DNA from: Roseibium album | GTDB taxonomy: Bacteria; Pseudomonadota; Alphaproteobacteria; Rhizobiales; Stappiaceae | DNA: 64,000 nt | Direction: 5' to 3' | Assembly (NCBI RefSeq): GCF_001404515.1 | Contig: NZ_CXWE01000002.1 | Coordinates: 848,300 to 912,299 of the forward strand | Part shown: piece after piece, positions 17,984-26,731 of the stretch | Layout of the letters: every line of letters starts with the position of its first letter | Numbering within the stretch: position 1 is the stretch's first letter | The notes under the pieces: generated by a model | What the model was told of the DNA's origin: nothing | The model's input: only the letters and a program-made list of their open reading frames with translations | Databases searched by the model: none | Made by a program: the position numbers and the translations under genes

Positions 17984-18889
17984 TCAGATTTTCCGCATAC
18001 GTTCCCGGTAGAGAATGTAGAGACCCGACCCGACAACAATAGCCGCACCAATGATGGTCGTGACCGTCGGCACATCGCCGAATACCAGAAATCCGAGCGC
18101 AATCATCCAGACGATCTGTGTGTAGATGAACGGCGCGAGCACCGGGGCCGGTGCGATCCTGTGTGCCATGATGAACAGATAATGCCCGCCGCCGCCGAAC
18201 ACACCTGTCGCAAACAGCAGGACCCAGCTCCAGAGGTCCGGCGGCGTCACCCAGACGGTCAGACCTGCGGGCGCCATGGCAATGGCCGCGACAATTCCCG
18301 AAATGATCAGCATGCCTGCCGAACTGTCAGTGCCTGTCAACTGTCTGGTGAGTATCGCGTAAATCGCGTAAAAAACCATCGACGCGACCGAATAGACTGC
18401 GGCCCAATGCATGTTGCCCAGACCCGGTTGAGTGACGACAAGAATACCCAGGAAACCGATGACAATCGCGATCCAGCGCCTTGGCCCCGCCCATTCTCCC
18501 AGCATCGGGCCGGCAAGCGCGGTGATGACGAAAGGCGCGGCAAACATGATCGCCGTCGTTTCCGCCAGTTGCAGGTAGCGAACCGCGAGAAAATTGAAGA
18601 TTGTTATGCCCAGCAGGCAGAAGGCCCGCACAATATGCAGCATGGGCCTTTTGGTCTTGAACAGCGCCGGATTTTTCCAGACACGAAACAGGAGAAACGA
18701 CAGGATGACGTGACTGACGAATCGCAGCCAGACAATCTGCAGCGTTGGCACGGATTCGATGAGATACTTTGCTGTCGCATCGAGGAATGAAAAACTCAGA
18801 CAAGCAAGTACGATGAGGCCGATACCGGCAAGGGGGGCAGCCTCAGTGAGCGAACCACCAGCTTGCGCATCCTGGCTGTCTTGCACCAT
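17984..18889 (-). CDS. EamA/DMT-superfamily transporter
   Basis: A membrane protein of about 301 residues with ten predicted hydrophobic segments in two EamA repeats, as in drug/metabolite transporters. Visible landmarks are SFSFLDATAKYL in the first helix and GEWAGPRRWIAIVIGFLGIL at the centre. The start is the ATG at 18889 with AAAGG upstream. The substrate is unknown. It is divergent from ogt with a short intergenic region. Confidence 0.88.
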   Translation of the reverse strand: MVQDSQDAQAGGSLTEAAPLAGIGLIVLACLSFSFLDATAKYLIESVPTLQIVWLRFVSHVILSFLLFRVWKNPALFKTKRPMLHIVRAFCLLGITIFNFLAVRYLQLAETTAIMFAAPFVITALAGPMLGEWAGPRRWIAIVIGFLGILVVTQPGLGNMHWAAVYSVASMVFYAIYAILTRQLTGTDSSAGMLIISGIVAAIAMAPAGLTVWVTPPDLWSWVLLFATGVFGGGGHYLFIMAHRIAPAPVLAPFIYTQIVWMIALGFLVFGDVPTVTTIIGAAIVVGSGLYILYRERMRKI

Positions 18890-19016
18890 CAAATTGGCCT
18901 TTTACCTGTCATCCGTCGACGAAAACGCCGGGTGTTCGGACGTCTTCGACGAAAAAGTCCGGTTGAGATCGGTTCCGCAACCTACTAGACACATCGTGAG
19001 CAAAGCGGGAGCCGGC

Positions 19017-19472
19017 ATGCCTGTTACAGAAATCGATACATGGCTGGGACGCTTGTCCATTCATGAAACGGATGGCGCGATCACTCAACTACTATGGAAC
19101 GGTTCCGGTCGCAAAGAAGAAACGCCCGTCCTCAAGGAAGCAGCCGCGCAGCTGCAAGCCTATATGAACGGCAAGCTCGAGAAGTTTGACCTGCCCCTGT
19201 CGCCGAAAGGCGGTGACCTTCATCAGGCGGTCTTTCGTGCAATGCTGGCGATCCCCTTTGGTGAGACACGGACTTACGGTGATGTCGCCAGGGAACTGGA
19301 CACATATGGCCAGCCCGTCGGTCAGGCCTGTGGTGCCAATCCGATCCCGATCATCATTCCCTGCCACCGTATTCTTTCGGCCAATGGCCTGGGCGGCTTT
19401 TCCGGTTCTGGCGGTACGGAAACCAAGATCGCACTCCTGAAACATGAGGGCGGGTATCCTTTTCTGGTTTGA
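19017..19472 (+). CDS. ogt: Methylated-DNA--protein-cysteine S-methyltransferase
   Basis: A 151-residue suicide repair protein that removes alkyl groups from O6-alkylguanine. The acceptor Cys is in IPIIIPCHRIL; FRAMLAIPFGETRTYGDVA and the Asn-containing ANGLGGFSGSG are family features. The ATG at 19017 has GGGAG 6 bases upstream; a GTG at 18996 is an in-frame alternative. The length is that of a single-domain Ogt without an Ada N-terminus. Confidence 0.93.
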   Translation: MPVTEIDTWLGRLSIHETDGAITQLLWNGSGRKEETPVLKEAAAQLQAYMNGKLEKFDLPLSPKGGDLHQAVFRAMLAIPFGETRTYGDVARELDTYGQPVGQACGANPIPIIIPCHRILSANGLGGFSGSGGTETKIALLKHEGGYPFLV

Positions 19473-19701
19473 AGCAAACCAATTGCATCCGCCCATGCTT
19501 CTGGCAAAACAAACAGCATTTGATCTTGAGGGCTGCCTGTGGATGACATACGGAACCGTATTGAGCAGGCAACCCTTGACTGAAACACTGGCGGCACTGC
19601 TTTGCTTAGGTGATTGAACAGGAACGACCCTGGTACATTTGAGCTGTCGTGAAGACACCCTATGTTCCCGACCCGCGAACACGAGATTTTCAGGAGCGGC
19701 C

Positions 19702-20679
19702 ATGAGCGGACTACTTGCCCTACTAGATGACGTTGCAGCCATTGCAAAAGTTGCAGCTGCATCTGTTGATGACGTCATAGGTCAGGCCGCCAAGGCTGGG
19801 TCCAAGGCCGCAGGTGCGGTCATTGACGATGCTGCGGTCACGCCGAAATACGTGACCGGCTTCAAACCGGCCCGCGAACTCCCGATTGTCATGCGAATTG
19901 CAACCGGATCGCTCAAGAACAAACTGATCTTCCTGTTGCCGGTCGGTCTGGCTCTCAACGAGTTTGCGCCCTGGACGATCACTCCCTTGCTTATGCTCGG
20001 CGGGGCTTACCTGTGTTTCGAAGGCGCGGAAAAGATCCACCATCTCTTCGCACACAAGGAAAGCCACGCCGATTTGCCTCTGGAAGAGGCTGTTGATGCA
20101 GTCCACCTGGAGGAACAGAAAGTCTCAGGGGCCATCAAGACCGATTTTATCCTGTCTGCGGAAATCATGACGATTGCGCTTTCTGAAATCCCCGAAAGCA
20201 ACATCTGGATGGAAGCAGCGACACTTGCCGTCGTCGCAATCGGCATCACCGTTATGGTCTATGGTTCGGTCGCGCTTATCGTCAAGGCCGATGATGTCGG
20301 ACTGATGATGTCCAACAAGGGGCGATTGTCGATTGTACGCGCCCTCGGAAGAGGCATCGTCAAGGCAATGCCGGGTTTCTTGAAGATTCTGATGGCTGTC
20401 GGCACTGCCGCCATGCTCTGGGTCGGTGGATCCATTGTCATTCATGGTCTGAAGGAACTCGGCGTCAAATGGTTGTACGGAACCATTCATGATGTGGCTC
20501 ACGGTGTTGCCCATGGCATCGGGCAGCTGGAAGGCTTTGTCGCCTGGGCCATGACCGCAACATTGGACGGCATTTTCGGATTGATCCTCGGGCTGATCCT
20601 GATCCCCATTGTCACCAAGCTGATCCTGCCGGTCTGGAACTCATTCCGGAAAGACACAGGAGAGGTCGGCGGACAATGA
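19702..20679 (+). CDS. DUF808 (YedI-like) inner-membrane protein
   Basis: A 325-residue polytopic protein of the DUF808 family, function unknown. The N-terminal signature MSGLLALLDDVAAIAK is characteristic, followed by YVTGFKPARELPIV and four or five hydrophobic segments, including GGAYLCFEGAEKIHH. AGGAG precedes the ATG at 19702; the frame is open to 19639 without a better site. A good terminator follows. Confidence 0.88.
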   Translation: MSGLLALLDDVAAIAKVAAASVDDVIGQAAKAGSKAAGAVIDDAAVTPKYVTGFKPARELPIVMRIATGSLKNKLIFLLPVGLALNEFAPWTITPLLMLGGAYLCFEGAEKIHHLFAHKESHADLPLEEAVDAVHLEEQKVSGAIKTDFILSAEIMTIALSEIPESNIWMEAATLAVVAIGITVMVYGSVALIVKADDVGLMMSNKGRLSIVRALGRGIVKAMPGFLKILMAVGTAAMLWVGGSIVIHGLKELGVKWLYGTIHDVAHGVAHGIGQLEGFVAWAMTATLDGIFGLILGLILIPIVTKLILPVWNSFRKDTGEVGGQ

Positions 20680-20688
20680 TTGTCGGCG

Positions 20689-20717
20689 GAGCCCTCCGGG
20701 CAAGGGCTCTGTTTTCT
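20689..20717 (+). terminator. Rho-independent terminator after DUF808
   Basis: GAGCCCT, a 7-base loop, AGGGCTC, then TGTTTTCTT. It lies 10 bp past the DUF808 stop and in front of the convergent TPMT gene. Confidence 0.75.
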
Positions 20718-20750
20718 TCCAGAACATTGGAGTTTTAGGCATATTTCCGG

Positions 20751-21398
20751 TCAAGACTGGCCGATGGGTCGCAAAATCCAGGATTCCTCCCTGCCCGAAC
20801 ACCGCTCGGCGAGTGGCCCGTAAATGTCCACACTCGCAAGATTTTCAATTTCATAAATGTCTTTGTACAGGCTGCGAACATGCTCTTCCGGCAGTGAAAA
20901 TGGCGGCCCTTCCATCTTGCCCTGATCATAGTCATAGCTGACCAGCAACTGCGGCACGGATGGGCAGAGCGATTGAAGATGCCGAACGTATTTGGTCCTC
21001 ATCTGCGCAGGCAGCGCGACCAGGGCCGCGCGATCGTAAACAGCATCGACTGAGCCGAGATCCAGGGCACTCAACTCAAAAAAATCGCCGACCCATATGA
21101 CAATTCCCTTGCCTGAAAATCGTGTCAGACCGCGAAACCGGGCGACATCCGGCGTCAACGCCAGACGTTCGAAAACCTCGCCGACGGCATCTTGATTCAA
21201 CTCGATCCCACTGACCCCGTACCCTTGTGAAAGCAGCCAGTCCAGGTCTGCGGTCTTTCCGCAAAAGGGTACGAACACACGCGACCCGGACGATAAAGAC
21301 AAAGCCATGAAATGTCGGACGAGATGCCTGTTTGGTACACTTTCGTGGAAGGCAATCTTTCCTTCCTGCCAGCGGGTTTGCCAAAATCTCTTGTCCAT
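20751..21398 (-). CDS. Thiopurine S-methyltransferase-like SAM-dependent methyltransferase
   Basis: A 215-residue TPMT-family enzyme. The N-terminus KRFWQTRWQEGKIAFHE and the SAM-binding region VFVPFCGKTADLDWL followed by VSGIELNQDAV are typical; bacterial members methylate thiols, selenium or tellurium compounds. The ATG at 21398 sits at the conserved N-terminus with AAAGG upstream. It follows a TauE-family gene on the same strand with a 63-bp gap, so the two may be cotranscribed, hinting at sulfur or selenium chemistry (inference). Confidence 0.88.
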   Translation of the reverse strand: MDKRFWQTRWQEGKIAFHESVPNRHLVRHFMALSLSSGSRVFVPFCGKTADLDWLLSQGYGVSGIELNQDAVGEVFERLALTPDVARFRGLTRFSGKGIVIWVGDFFELSALDLGSVDAVYDRAALVALPAQMRTKYVRHLQSLCPSVPQLLVSYDYDQGKMEGPPFSLPEEHVRSLYKDIYEIENLASVDIYGPLAERCSGREESWILRPIGQS

Positions 21399-21461
21399 GA
21401 CGTCTTGACCTTTCTGCTGGTTTTTTCCCGGCGGCACGAGTTTGATGCCGATTTATATGTG

Positions 21462-22223
21462 TTACGGAATGAATGTGCGCCAGAAGTAGATGACAGACAA
21501 AATGGTGCCGAAACCTATGACAATCGTTCGCAGCACCCTCTGATTGACCAGCCTTGCCCATCGGCCTCCCAGGTACCCCCCGAAGACGCTCCCGCTCATC
21601 ATGGAAAACGCGGCCGGCCAGTCGATCAGTCCTCCGACACCGAAAAGCACTATGCTGATGATCGTGAAATTCGTGGCAAGCAGGTTCTTGATGCTGTTGG
21701 CTTCGTGAAAGTCGGAATGACCGATGACCTGAGCAATTGCCAACAGAATGATCCCCAGTCCTGCACCGAAATATCCGCCGTAGATGGATGCCAGAAACAG
21801 CACGGTGAAGACCAGCGAAGACGTGTGTGACGGTCCTGCAAAATGCAGGAATGCACTGCGCATCTGATCTCCAAATGCAAAAAGCAGTGTTGCGGCTGCC
21901 AGGAGAAATGGCACGAGAACCAGAAATGTCTCTGGATTTGAGACCAGGAGAAGTACCGATCCCGTCGCCGCTCCAGCCCCGGAAATCAGACTCAGCTTGA
22001 TCAACGCCGGGCCCGCTTTCCTGAGTTCTTCCCTGTAGGCGGCTAGGGCTGCTGCATTGGAGGGAAGCAAGCCCAAGAAGTTCGTCGCATTGGCCACGAC
22101 AGGCGGCAATCCAGCCGCCATGAGTGCGGGAAAAGTGAACAGGGTTGCGCCACCTGCGATCGCATTCCAGACACCGCCGATAAAACCCACCGACAAAAGC
22201 AGCATGATGGCCGGGAAATCCAT
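21462..22223 (-). CDS. TauE/SafE-family permease
   Basis: A 253-residue membrane protein of the sulfite/sulfonate exporter family with about eight hydrophobic segments. The two family repeats are visible as GGVWNAIAGGATLFTFPAL and ASIYGGYFGAGLGIILLA. GGAGG precedes the ATG at 22223. It is divergent from a LysR gene 77 bp away, which is the probable regulator. The substrate is unproven. Confidence 0.9.
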   Translation of the reverse strand: MDFPAIMLLLSVGFIGGVWNAIAGGATLFTFPALMAAGLPPVVANATNFLGLLPSNAAALAAYREELRKAGPALIKLSLISGAGAATGSVLLLVSNPETFLVLVPFLLAAATLLFAFGDQMRSAFLHFAGPSHTSSLVFTVLFLASIYGGYFGAGLGIILLAIAQVIGHSDFHEANSIKNLLATNFTIISIVLFGVGGLIDWPAAFSMMSGSVFGGYLGGRWARLVNQRVLRTIVIGFGTILSVIYFWRTFIP

Positions 22224-22266
22224 GTCTCAACCTCCAGAGATTGACGGCGAGACTAGATTGGCTATC

Positions 22267-22283
22267 TTCATAAAAAAAATGAA
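22267..22283. promoter_or_regulatory. Dyad between divergent tauE-like and lysR genes
   Basis: TTCAT, seven A residues, then ATGAA: a 17-bp inverted repeat around an A-tract in the 77-bp divergent gap. The position and bendable A-tract fit a LysR-type binding site, though no consensus is matched. Confidence 0.4.
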
Positions 22284-22300
22284 TAAAGTTTATAGAGTTG

Positions 22301-23164
22301 ATGAAAAAAAGCGAACGGATGAAACTGTCCAGCGATCTGTTGCGTGCCTTTGTGGCTATAGCCGAACATGGGCATCTCACTCTTGCCGCTGAAAGTTTGA
22401 ACAGGACTCAGTCGGCCCTGAGCGTACAATTGCGCAAGCTGGAAGCCACGCTCGACGCAAGCCTTTTCGAACGTCACGCGAAGGGTATGAGACTTACGCC
22501 TGATGGAGAGAAGCTGTTACCGCTAGCGCAAAGGATCATGGGCGATCTCTATCACGCTCAATCGCTCTTCGAACAACCGCTGCGCGGAAAAATAAGGGTC
22601 GGCATTCCCGACCACTACGACGGCACGGTTTTCGAGAAAGTACTGATCAAATTCGGAAAGGACTACCCGCATCTGGATATCTTCGTGAAATCAGGCTGCT
22701 CCTCTGGATTTCCGGCGGCCATAGCCGACGGCAGACTGGACATCGCGGTTGTTGCCAGTTCGGAGCCGGGACAGGGAAAACTGCTGGAGACAGAGTTGTC
22801 CCATTGGGCCGAAAGCGAAACGTTCGAGTGTGATCCGGACACGCCTGTCCCTCTCGCCGTGCTCGACCGGGGATGCTGGTGGAGCAAATTGCCTGTCAAC
22901 CTGTTGTCGCAGGAACAAAGGGCTTTCAACGTGACTTTCAAGAGCGAGAGTTTTTCAAACCTGCGCTGCGCGATACGAGCCGGTCTGGCGATCGGAATAT
23001 TGCCTGCACGCGCAATCCAGTCGGGAATGCGTGTCTCGCCGGCAAGAAGAAACTTGCCGGCGCTGCCTGCGATGTCACGGTCCCTGCTGGTTGGACCGGC
23101 ATCACCTCCGGAAATCACAATTGCAATTGCGGCGGCATTGAAAAACGGCCTTGCCTCCGGTTAG
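22301..23164 (+). CDS. LysR-family transcriptional regulator
   Basis: A regulator of about 287 residues with the HTH LRAFVAIAEHGHLTLAAES and a LysR substrate domain (GKIRVGIPDHYDGTVFEKVL). Neither possible ATG (22301 or 22319) has a strong ribosome-binding site; 22319 would begin MKLSSDLL, which is the usual family start, so it is a good alternative. It is divergent from the TauE/SafE gene and probably controls it. Confidence 0.88.
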   Translation: MKKSERMKLSSDLLRAFVAIAEHGHLTLAAESLNRTQSALSVQLRKLEATLDASLFERHAKGMRLTPDGEKLLPLAQRIMGDLYHAQSLFEQPLRGKIRVGIPDHYDGTVFEKVLIKFGKDYPHLDIFVKSGCSSGFPAAIADGRLDIAVVASSEPGQGKLLETELSHWAESETFECDPDTPVPLAVLDRGCWWSKLPVNLLSQEQRAFNVTFKSESFSNLRCAIRAGLAIGILPARAIQSGMRVSPARRNLPALPAMSRSLLVGPASPPEITIAIAAALKNGLASG

Positions 23165-23289
23165 TGCACAGATCTTGGTACCAAACACATGTGTGCCGGT
23201 ATGCCCGGGCAAGACCTGTTGCCATTCATTGATGAATGATGTGACAGTTTTCGGCAGTGGTGTCCGGTCGGGCGCTTGTTGCCCGATCC

Positions 23290-23523
23290 CTAAAACAGCA
23301 CCAATCCAAACAATGTAATGACCGCTGCCATTGTGACCCAGATCAGGAACGCGCCGAAATACTCCCGGCGGGAGCCTAAACCGGAGTGAGCGGCCTTCAG
23401 TTTGACAGGTCCAAAACCGTAAGTACCGGCAGCACCTTTCGATGCAGACCGAAAACGCCGGCGCAATTCTGCAGCCTTTCTGGCGCCCCGCTCCTCATTG
23501 ATCGTCTGAGAGGTTATTGACAT
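23290..23523 (-). CDS. Small membrane protein, unknown function
   Basis: A 77-residue protein. The N-terminal half is polar and basic (KAAELRRRFRS), and the C-terminus is one hydrophobic helix (GAFLIWVTMAAVITLFGLVLF, given here only as the end of the protein). AAGGAG lies 7 bases before the ATG at 23523, which supports it as real. I do not recognise the family. Two palindromes lie upstream in the gap before the marR gene. Confidence 0.6.
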   Translation of the reverse strand: MSITSQTINEERGARKAAELRRRFRSASKGAAGTYGFGPVKLKAAHSGLGSRREYFGAFLIWVTMAAVITLFGLVLF

Positions 23524-23581
23524 TCCGATCTCCTTCCAGAACACCTCTGCTTACGAACAAAAATGGGTTCAGGATCAGGTA

Positions 23582-23629
23582 ATTACAAATGAGCTTTTTG
23601 TAATCTTCTCAGTAAGAACGACCGGTCGT
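23582..23629. promoter_or_regulatory. Two palindromes upstream of the small membrane protein gene
   Basis: ATTACAAA-N7-TTTGTAAT (23582-23604, perfect 8-bp arms) and ACGACCGGTCGT (23618-23629, perfect 12-bp palindrome) lie in the 259-bp gap between the small membrane protein gene and marR. Both face the promoter of the minus-strand gene. They look like operators; the first could also form a hairpin. Regulators are unknown. Confidence 0.45.
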
Positions 23630-23782
23630 ACCGACGTCATCACGACGACCCGGGTATCGCAAACCCGAACAATCGCGATTTTCAGATACGGTCGCAAGAC
23701 ACCTCAGAAGAAGTGGAAATTCAGAAAACCGCGCCAGAAACTCCATGGCAATTGAGCGAGTGCGCGGGGTCTTCGCAAACCG

Positions 23783-24322
23783 TTAGGCCGCGGAACGTTC
23801 CTTGCCTTTTCCGGAAGCGCTTTTCTTTTCGGCAACCTCAGGCTCTTCGTTATCCGGCTCAAGATCACTTTCATGTTCTGGATCGTCATCAACCGACAAG
23901 GACAGGTTCTTCTCCACCTGTCGAAGCAGTTTGCGCAATTTCTTTCGGTCCTTGTCATCAAGCCCCGACATGGCTTCCCGTTCAAGCCGCTTCCAGGCCT
24001 TGTCGACGAAGACCACCAGCTCGCGTCCTTCATCGGTCAGAAAAACCCTTGCCAGACGGCCATCCGTGTCGGAAACTTTTCTGAGCACATAACCCTGGCT
24101 TGAAAGACGTGTGACCATTTTTGTAACGGTTGGCGGCTGAACTCCGAGCGCCAATGCCAGCTGGCTCATTGTTCGGCCATCTGAATCAGCCAGCACCTTC
24201 AGCACCAGTTCCTGTCCGGGATGCAATCCAATCCGCATGAGATGCGACCCCGACCGGGCCCGCTGCGCCTTTGCTGCCTGAACAAGCCGAAAAGTTATGC
24301 TCTTTTTGTAATTGAAAGCCAT
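23783..24322 (-). CDS. MarR-family transcriptional regulator
   Basis: A 179-residue winged-HTH regulator. The DNA-binding region is MSQLALALGVQPPTVTKMVTRL with the wing DTDGRLARVFLTDEG. The C-terminus has a long acidic then basic low-complexity tail (DDDPEHESDLEPDNEEPEV), unusual for MarR proteins and probably disordered. The Shine-Dalgarno is weak. No adjacent target is obvious; the small membrane protein gene downstream on the same strand is a candidate. Confidence 0.88.
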   Translation of the reverse strand: MAFNYKKSITFRLVQAAKAQRARSGSHLMRIGLHPGQELVLKVLADSDGRTMSQLALALGVQPPTVTKMVTRLSSQGYVLRKVSDTDGRLARVFLTDEGRELVVFVDKAWKRLEREAMSGLDDKDRKKLRKLLRQVEKNLSLSVDDDPEHESDLEPDNEEPEVAEKKSASGKGKERSAA

Positions 24323-24517
24323 TGCCCGCTACCTGTTCCAAGTTCAGCCCGAATCGTCATGTCTGTCGCGGTGCAAAGGTAGCCTGAGTATTTAACCGTC
24401 AAATGACACATGTCGCTTTGGTGCGGTTTTTTTTCCGTTTAACGGCGTTTTGACATTGTTCGCCAGCTAAACCAGACCCCGGTTCGGGAAATGATCAGAC
24501 ATGTTCGCACGAAAACA

Positions 24518-25660
24518 TCAGGACTTTACTTTCAAAGATCCGGCCAGCAGTGGAATTGCGAGCGTCAGAAAGGCAACGGTTCCAAAAGACATTCTGAGAG
24601 AAAAAAGATCTCCGATGAACCCGAGCAACGGCGGACCGAAAAGGAAGGCGCCATAGCCGAGCGTTGCGACCGCAGCAAGGGCCTGGCCCGTCGACATATG
24701 CGGATCGCTTGCAGCGCGCGACATGGCCAGTGGAAAGAGAACCGCATAGCCGAGACCCATGACAAAGCTGCCTGCCCAAACGGTCCAGATGTTCAAACCG
24801 GAAACCAGAAGCAAGCAGCCCAGGCTGGCGACCAGTCCGCTGGCGCGCGCGACGGCGACCGGGCCATAGAGAGCAATGACCCGGTCCCCGGCAAGCCTCA
24901 TGATCACCATGGCGACCGAAAAGACTGTGAATGCAGTCGGCGCGATCGCTTCGGAGTAACCGAGGTCGTAGATCTGATAGAGCGCAGCCCAGTCGGTCAT
25001 GGCACCTTCTCCAAGGGCTGCCACAAGTGCAATCAGCCCGGCCAGAAACAAAGCCCCTTTGGGAATGGCAAAAAGCGGAGATTTCCCTTCATTGCGCACG
25101 CCCGTTCCGGTGTGAGACCAAGGCTGCCTCAGCGTCCAGACGAGAATTGGAATTGCCAGCGCACTCCACAGACAAAAGTGCTGGGTGACGCTCAGGCCCA
25201 GTTTGATCGCGACGCCGCCGGCCGCCGCCGCCACACCCGCCCCGAGACTGAAAAGTCCGTGAAAGGACGACATGATGGGGCGTTCGAGCCTTTTTTCAAC
25301 TTCAGCGCCCCATCCGTTCATCGAAACATCCAGCGCTCCGAATGCAAATCCTCCCATAAACAAGGTGACTGTCAAAATCGGTGTGGAAGGGGCAAGACCG
25401 ATGAGCGCAAAGGCGACAACCGTCGCGATTGCAGTCATTTTCGTGACGGAAGCGGAGCCTTTGCGATCCATCAGGGCGCCTGCGAGAGGAAATGCCAGCA
25501 GGGCTCCAACCGCCATCACCAGGAGCAATATACCGAAACCACCTTCGCTCAGGCCGGTTGCAGTCTTGATGTCCGGTATGCGGGAAGCCCACAAACCGAT
25601 GAACGTCCCACACATGAAGAAGACGGCCGAAACAACCCGGCGCGCTGCGATAGCTGGCAT
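24518..25660 (-). CDS. MFS transporter, YbjJ-like
   Basis: A 380-residue major facilitator with about twelve hydrophobic segments. FIGLWASRIPDIKTATGLSE in helix 1 and the motif-A-like GALMDRKGS between helices 2 and 3 resemble the YbjJ group of unknown substrate. I start at the ATG at 25660; the frame continues to a TTG at 25744, but that extension is polar and not membrane-like. An alpha/beta hydrolase gene lies 157 bp upstream on the same strand. Confidence 0.87.
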   Translation of the reverse strand: MPAIAARRVVSAVFFMCGTFIGLWASRIPDIKTATGLSEGGFGILLLVMAVGALLAFPLAGALMDRKGSASVTKMTAIATVVAFALIGLAPSTPILTVTLFMGGFAFGALDVSMNGWGAEVEKRLERPIMSSFHGLFSLGAGVAAAAGGVAIKLGLSVTQHFCLWSALAIPILVWTLRQPWSHTGTGVRNEGKSPLFAIPKGALFLAGLIALVAALGEGAMTDWAALYQIYDLGYSEAIAPTAFTVFSVAMVIMRLAGDRVIALYGPVAVARASGLVASLGCLLLVSGLNIWTVWAGSFVMGLGYAVLFPLAMSRAASDPHMSTGQALAAVATLGYGAFLFGPPLLGFIGDLFSLRMSFGTVAFLTLAIPLLAGSLKVKS

Positions 25661-25817
25661 GAACTGACCTGAGGCCTGAGACCGTGAAGATCTGCAAAAT
25701 GAGGATACGACGGCGGCTGTATCTTGTTCAACGTCACGATTCAACGCCGCAGTTCTGCGTTGTATCAGGTTATGTTTTTTTGAACAGCCAGGGACCCGTG
25801 CAATATCGAGTTAAAGA

Positions 25818-26678
25818 TCATCCTCTACCAGGTCTATTCAGGAACCCGTTTAGAACGAAATTGAACCGATCTGGATTTTCCAGAAACATGAAATGGCTTC
25901 CGCCTTCAGTTTCGGCAAAGATCTCCAGCTCAGCCCCTTTGATCTGGTTTGCAATCCATATTTGTGAATCCAGTGGATGAGGACTTGCTTCAGCTGCAAC
26001 GACAAGAACTTCTTTGTCTATTTCTCCGACTACACTTCGCCAATCCTGAAGACAGTTATCCGCGAGCAGAACAGCAGCATGGCTGCGTGGGAATTTGAGA
26101 TTTTCCTTGGCGACGGCAAACAACTTTTCTTCTGGAAATGAGTTTGTAAACATCGGTCGCAGGATTTCGGCGTGTGCAGCGACCGTATCGGCATTTCTTA
26201 TGGAATTGGTGAAGTTTGCCAGGATCTCGAGAGAGGCGATTATTGCGCCGGCCTCCCGCTGAACCTGTTCGTTCCAATCCGGCCTTGCAAGAAGAGCGGC
26301 AGGCTCATCGATGAAGATGACTTTCTGGGGAGGCCTTTCTTTGCCGAACATTGACAGATAAGCCCAAATAACGGAAGCGCCTAGAGAATGGCAAAGGACG
26401 TCGAAATCCGTCAGTGACAACGCGTCCAGAAACTCGACGAGATCCTTTGCAAAGCGGCAAATTCTGTAACCTGTTTCGGGTTTCTCCGACTCTCCATGTC
26501 CACGCCAGTCAAGAGCAATAACATGTCGAGTCTCGCAAAGTTTTTCAAATTGACCAGAAAACCCGGTGGCCGATTGCGACCACCCGTGAAGCATGAGAAG
26601 TGGTCTGCCGGTACCGCCTTCAAGATAGCTCAATACGGGTCCATCGAGTATCCGGATCGACTTTCGCTGCATGTTCAT
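25818..26678 (-). CDS. Alpha/beta-hydrolase fold protein
   Basis: A 286-residue alpha/beta hydrolase. The oxyanion region is LMLHGWSQS, DWRGHGESEKP is the common strand-4 motif, the nucleophile elbow is LCHSLGAS and the C-terminal His is in EGGSHFMFLENP. The elbow has Cys where Gly is usual (C-H-S-L-G). Base composition is close to 50% G+C by eye in sampled lines, visibly lower than neighbours, which suggests recent acquisition. The substrate is unknown; haloalkane, ester or lactone hydrolases all share this fold. Confidence 0.85.
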   Translation of the reverse strand: MNMQRKSIRILDGPVLSYLEGGTGRPLLMLHGWSQSATGFSGQFEKLCETRHVIALDWRGHGESEKPETGYRICRFAKDLVEFLDALSLTDFDVLCHSLGASVIWAYLSMFGKERPPQKVIFIDEPAALLARPDWNEQVQREAGAIIASLEILANFTNSIRNADTVAAHAEILRPMFTNSFPEEKLFAVAKENLKFPRSHAAVLLADNCLQDWRSVVGEIDKEVLVVAAEASPHPLDSQIWIANQIKGAELEIFAETEGGSHFMFLENPDRFNFVLNGFLNRPGRG

Positions 26679-26731
26679 CTTGATGATCTGATTGGGTGTT
26701 GCGACTTGTTTCTATCAATCTAAAGATTGCA

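Noticed and set aside
21076..22380. A 434-codon minus-strand frame spanning TPMT and TauE genes
   Set aside because: It overlaps two well-supported genes in another frame and shows frame-shifted, Arg/Ser/Cys-rich sequence.
24491..25672. A 393-codon plus-strand frame opposite the MFS gene
   Set aside because: Its product is highly polar and rich in Arg, Gln and His without domains, typical of the antisense of a G+C-rich membrane-protein gene. The minus-strand MFS reading is clear.
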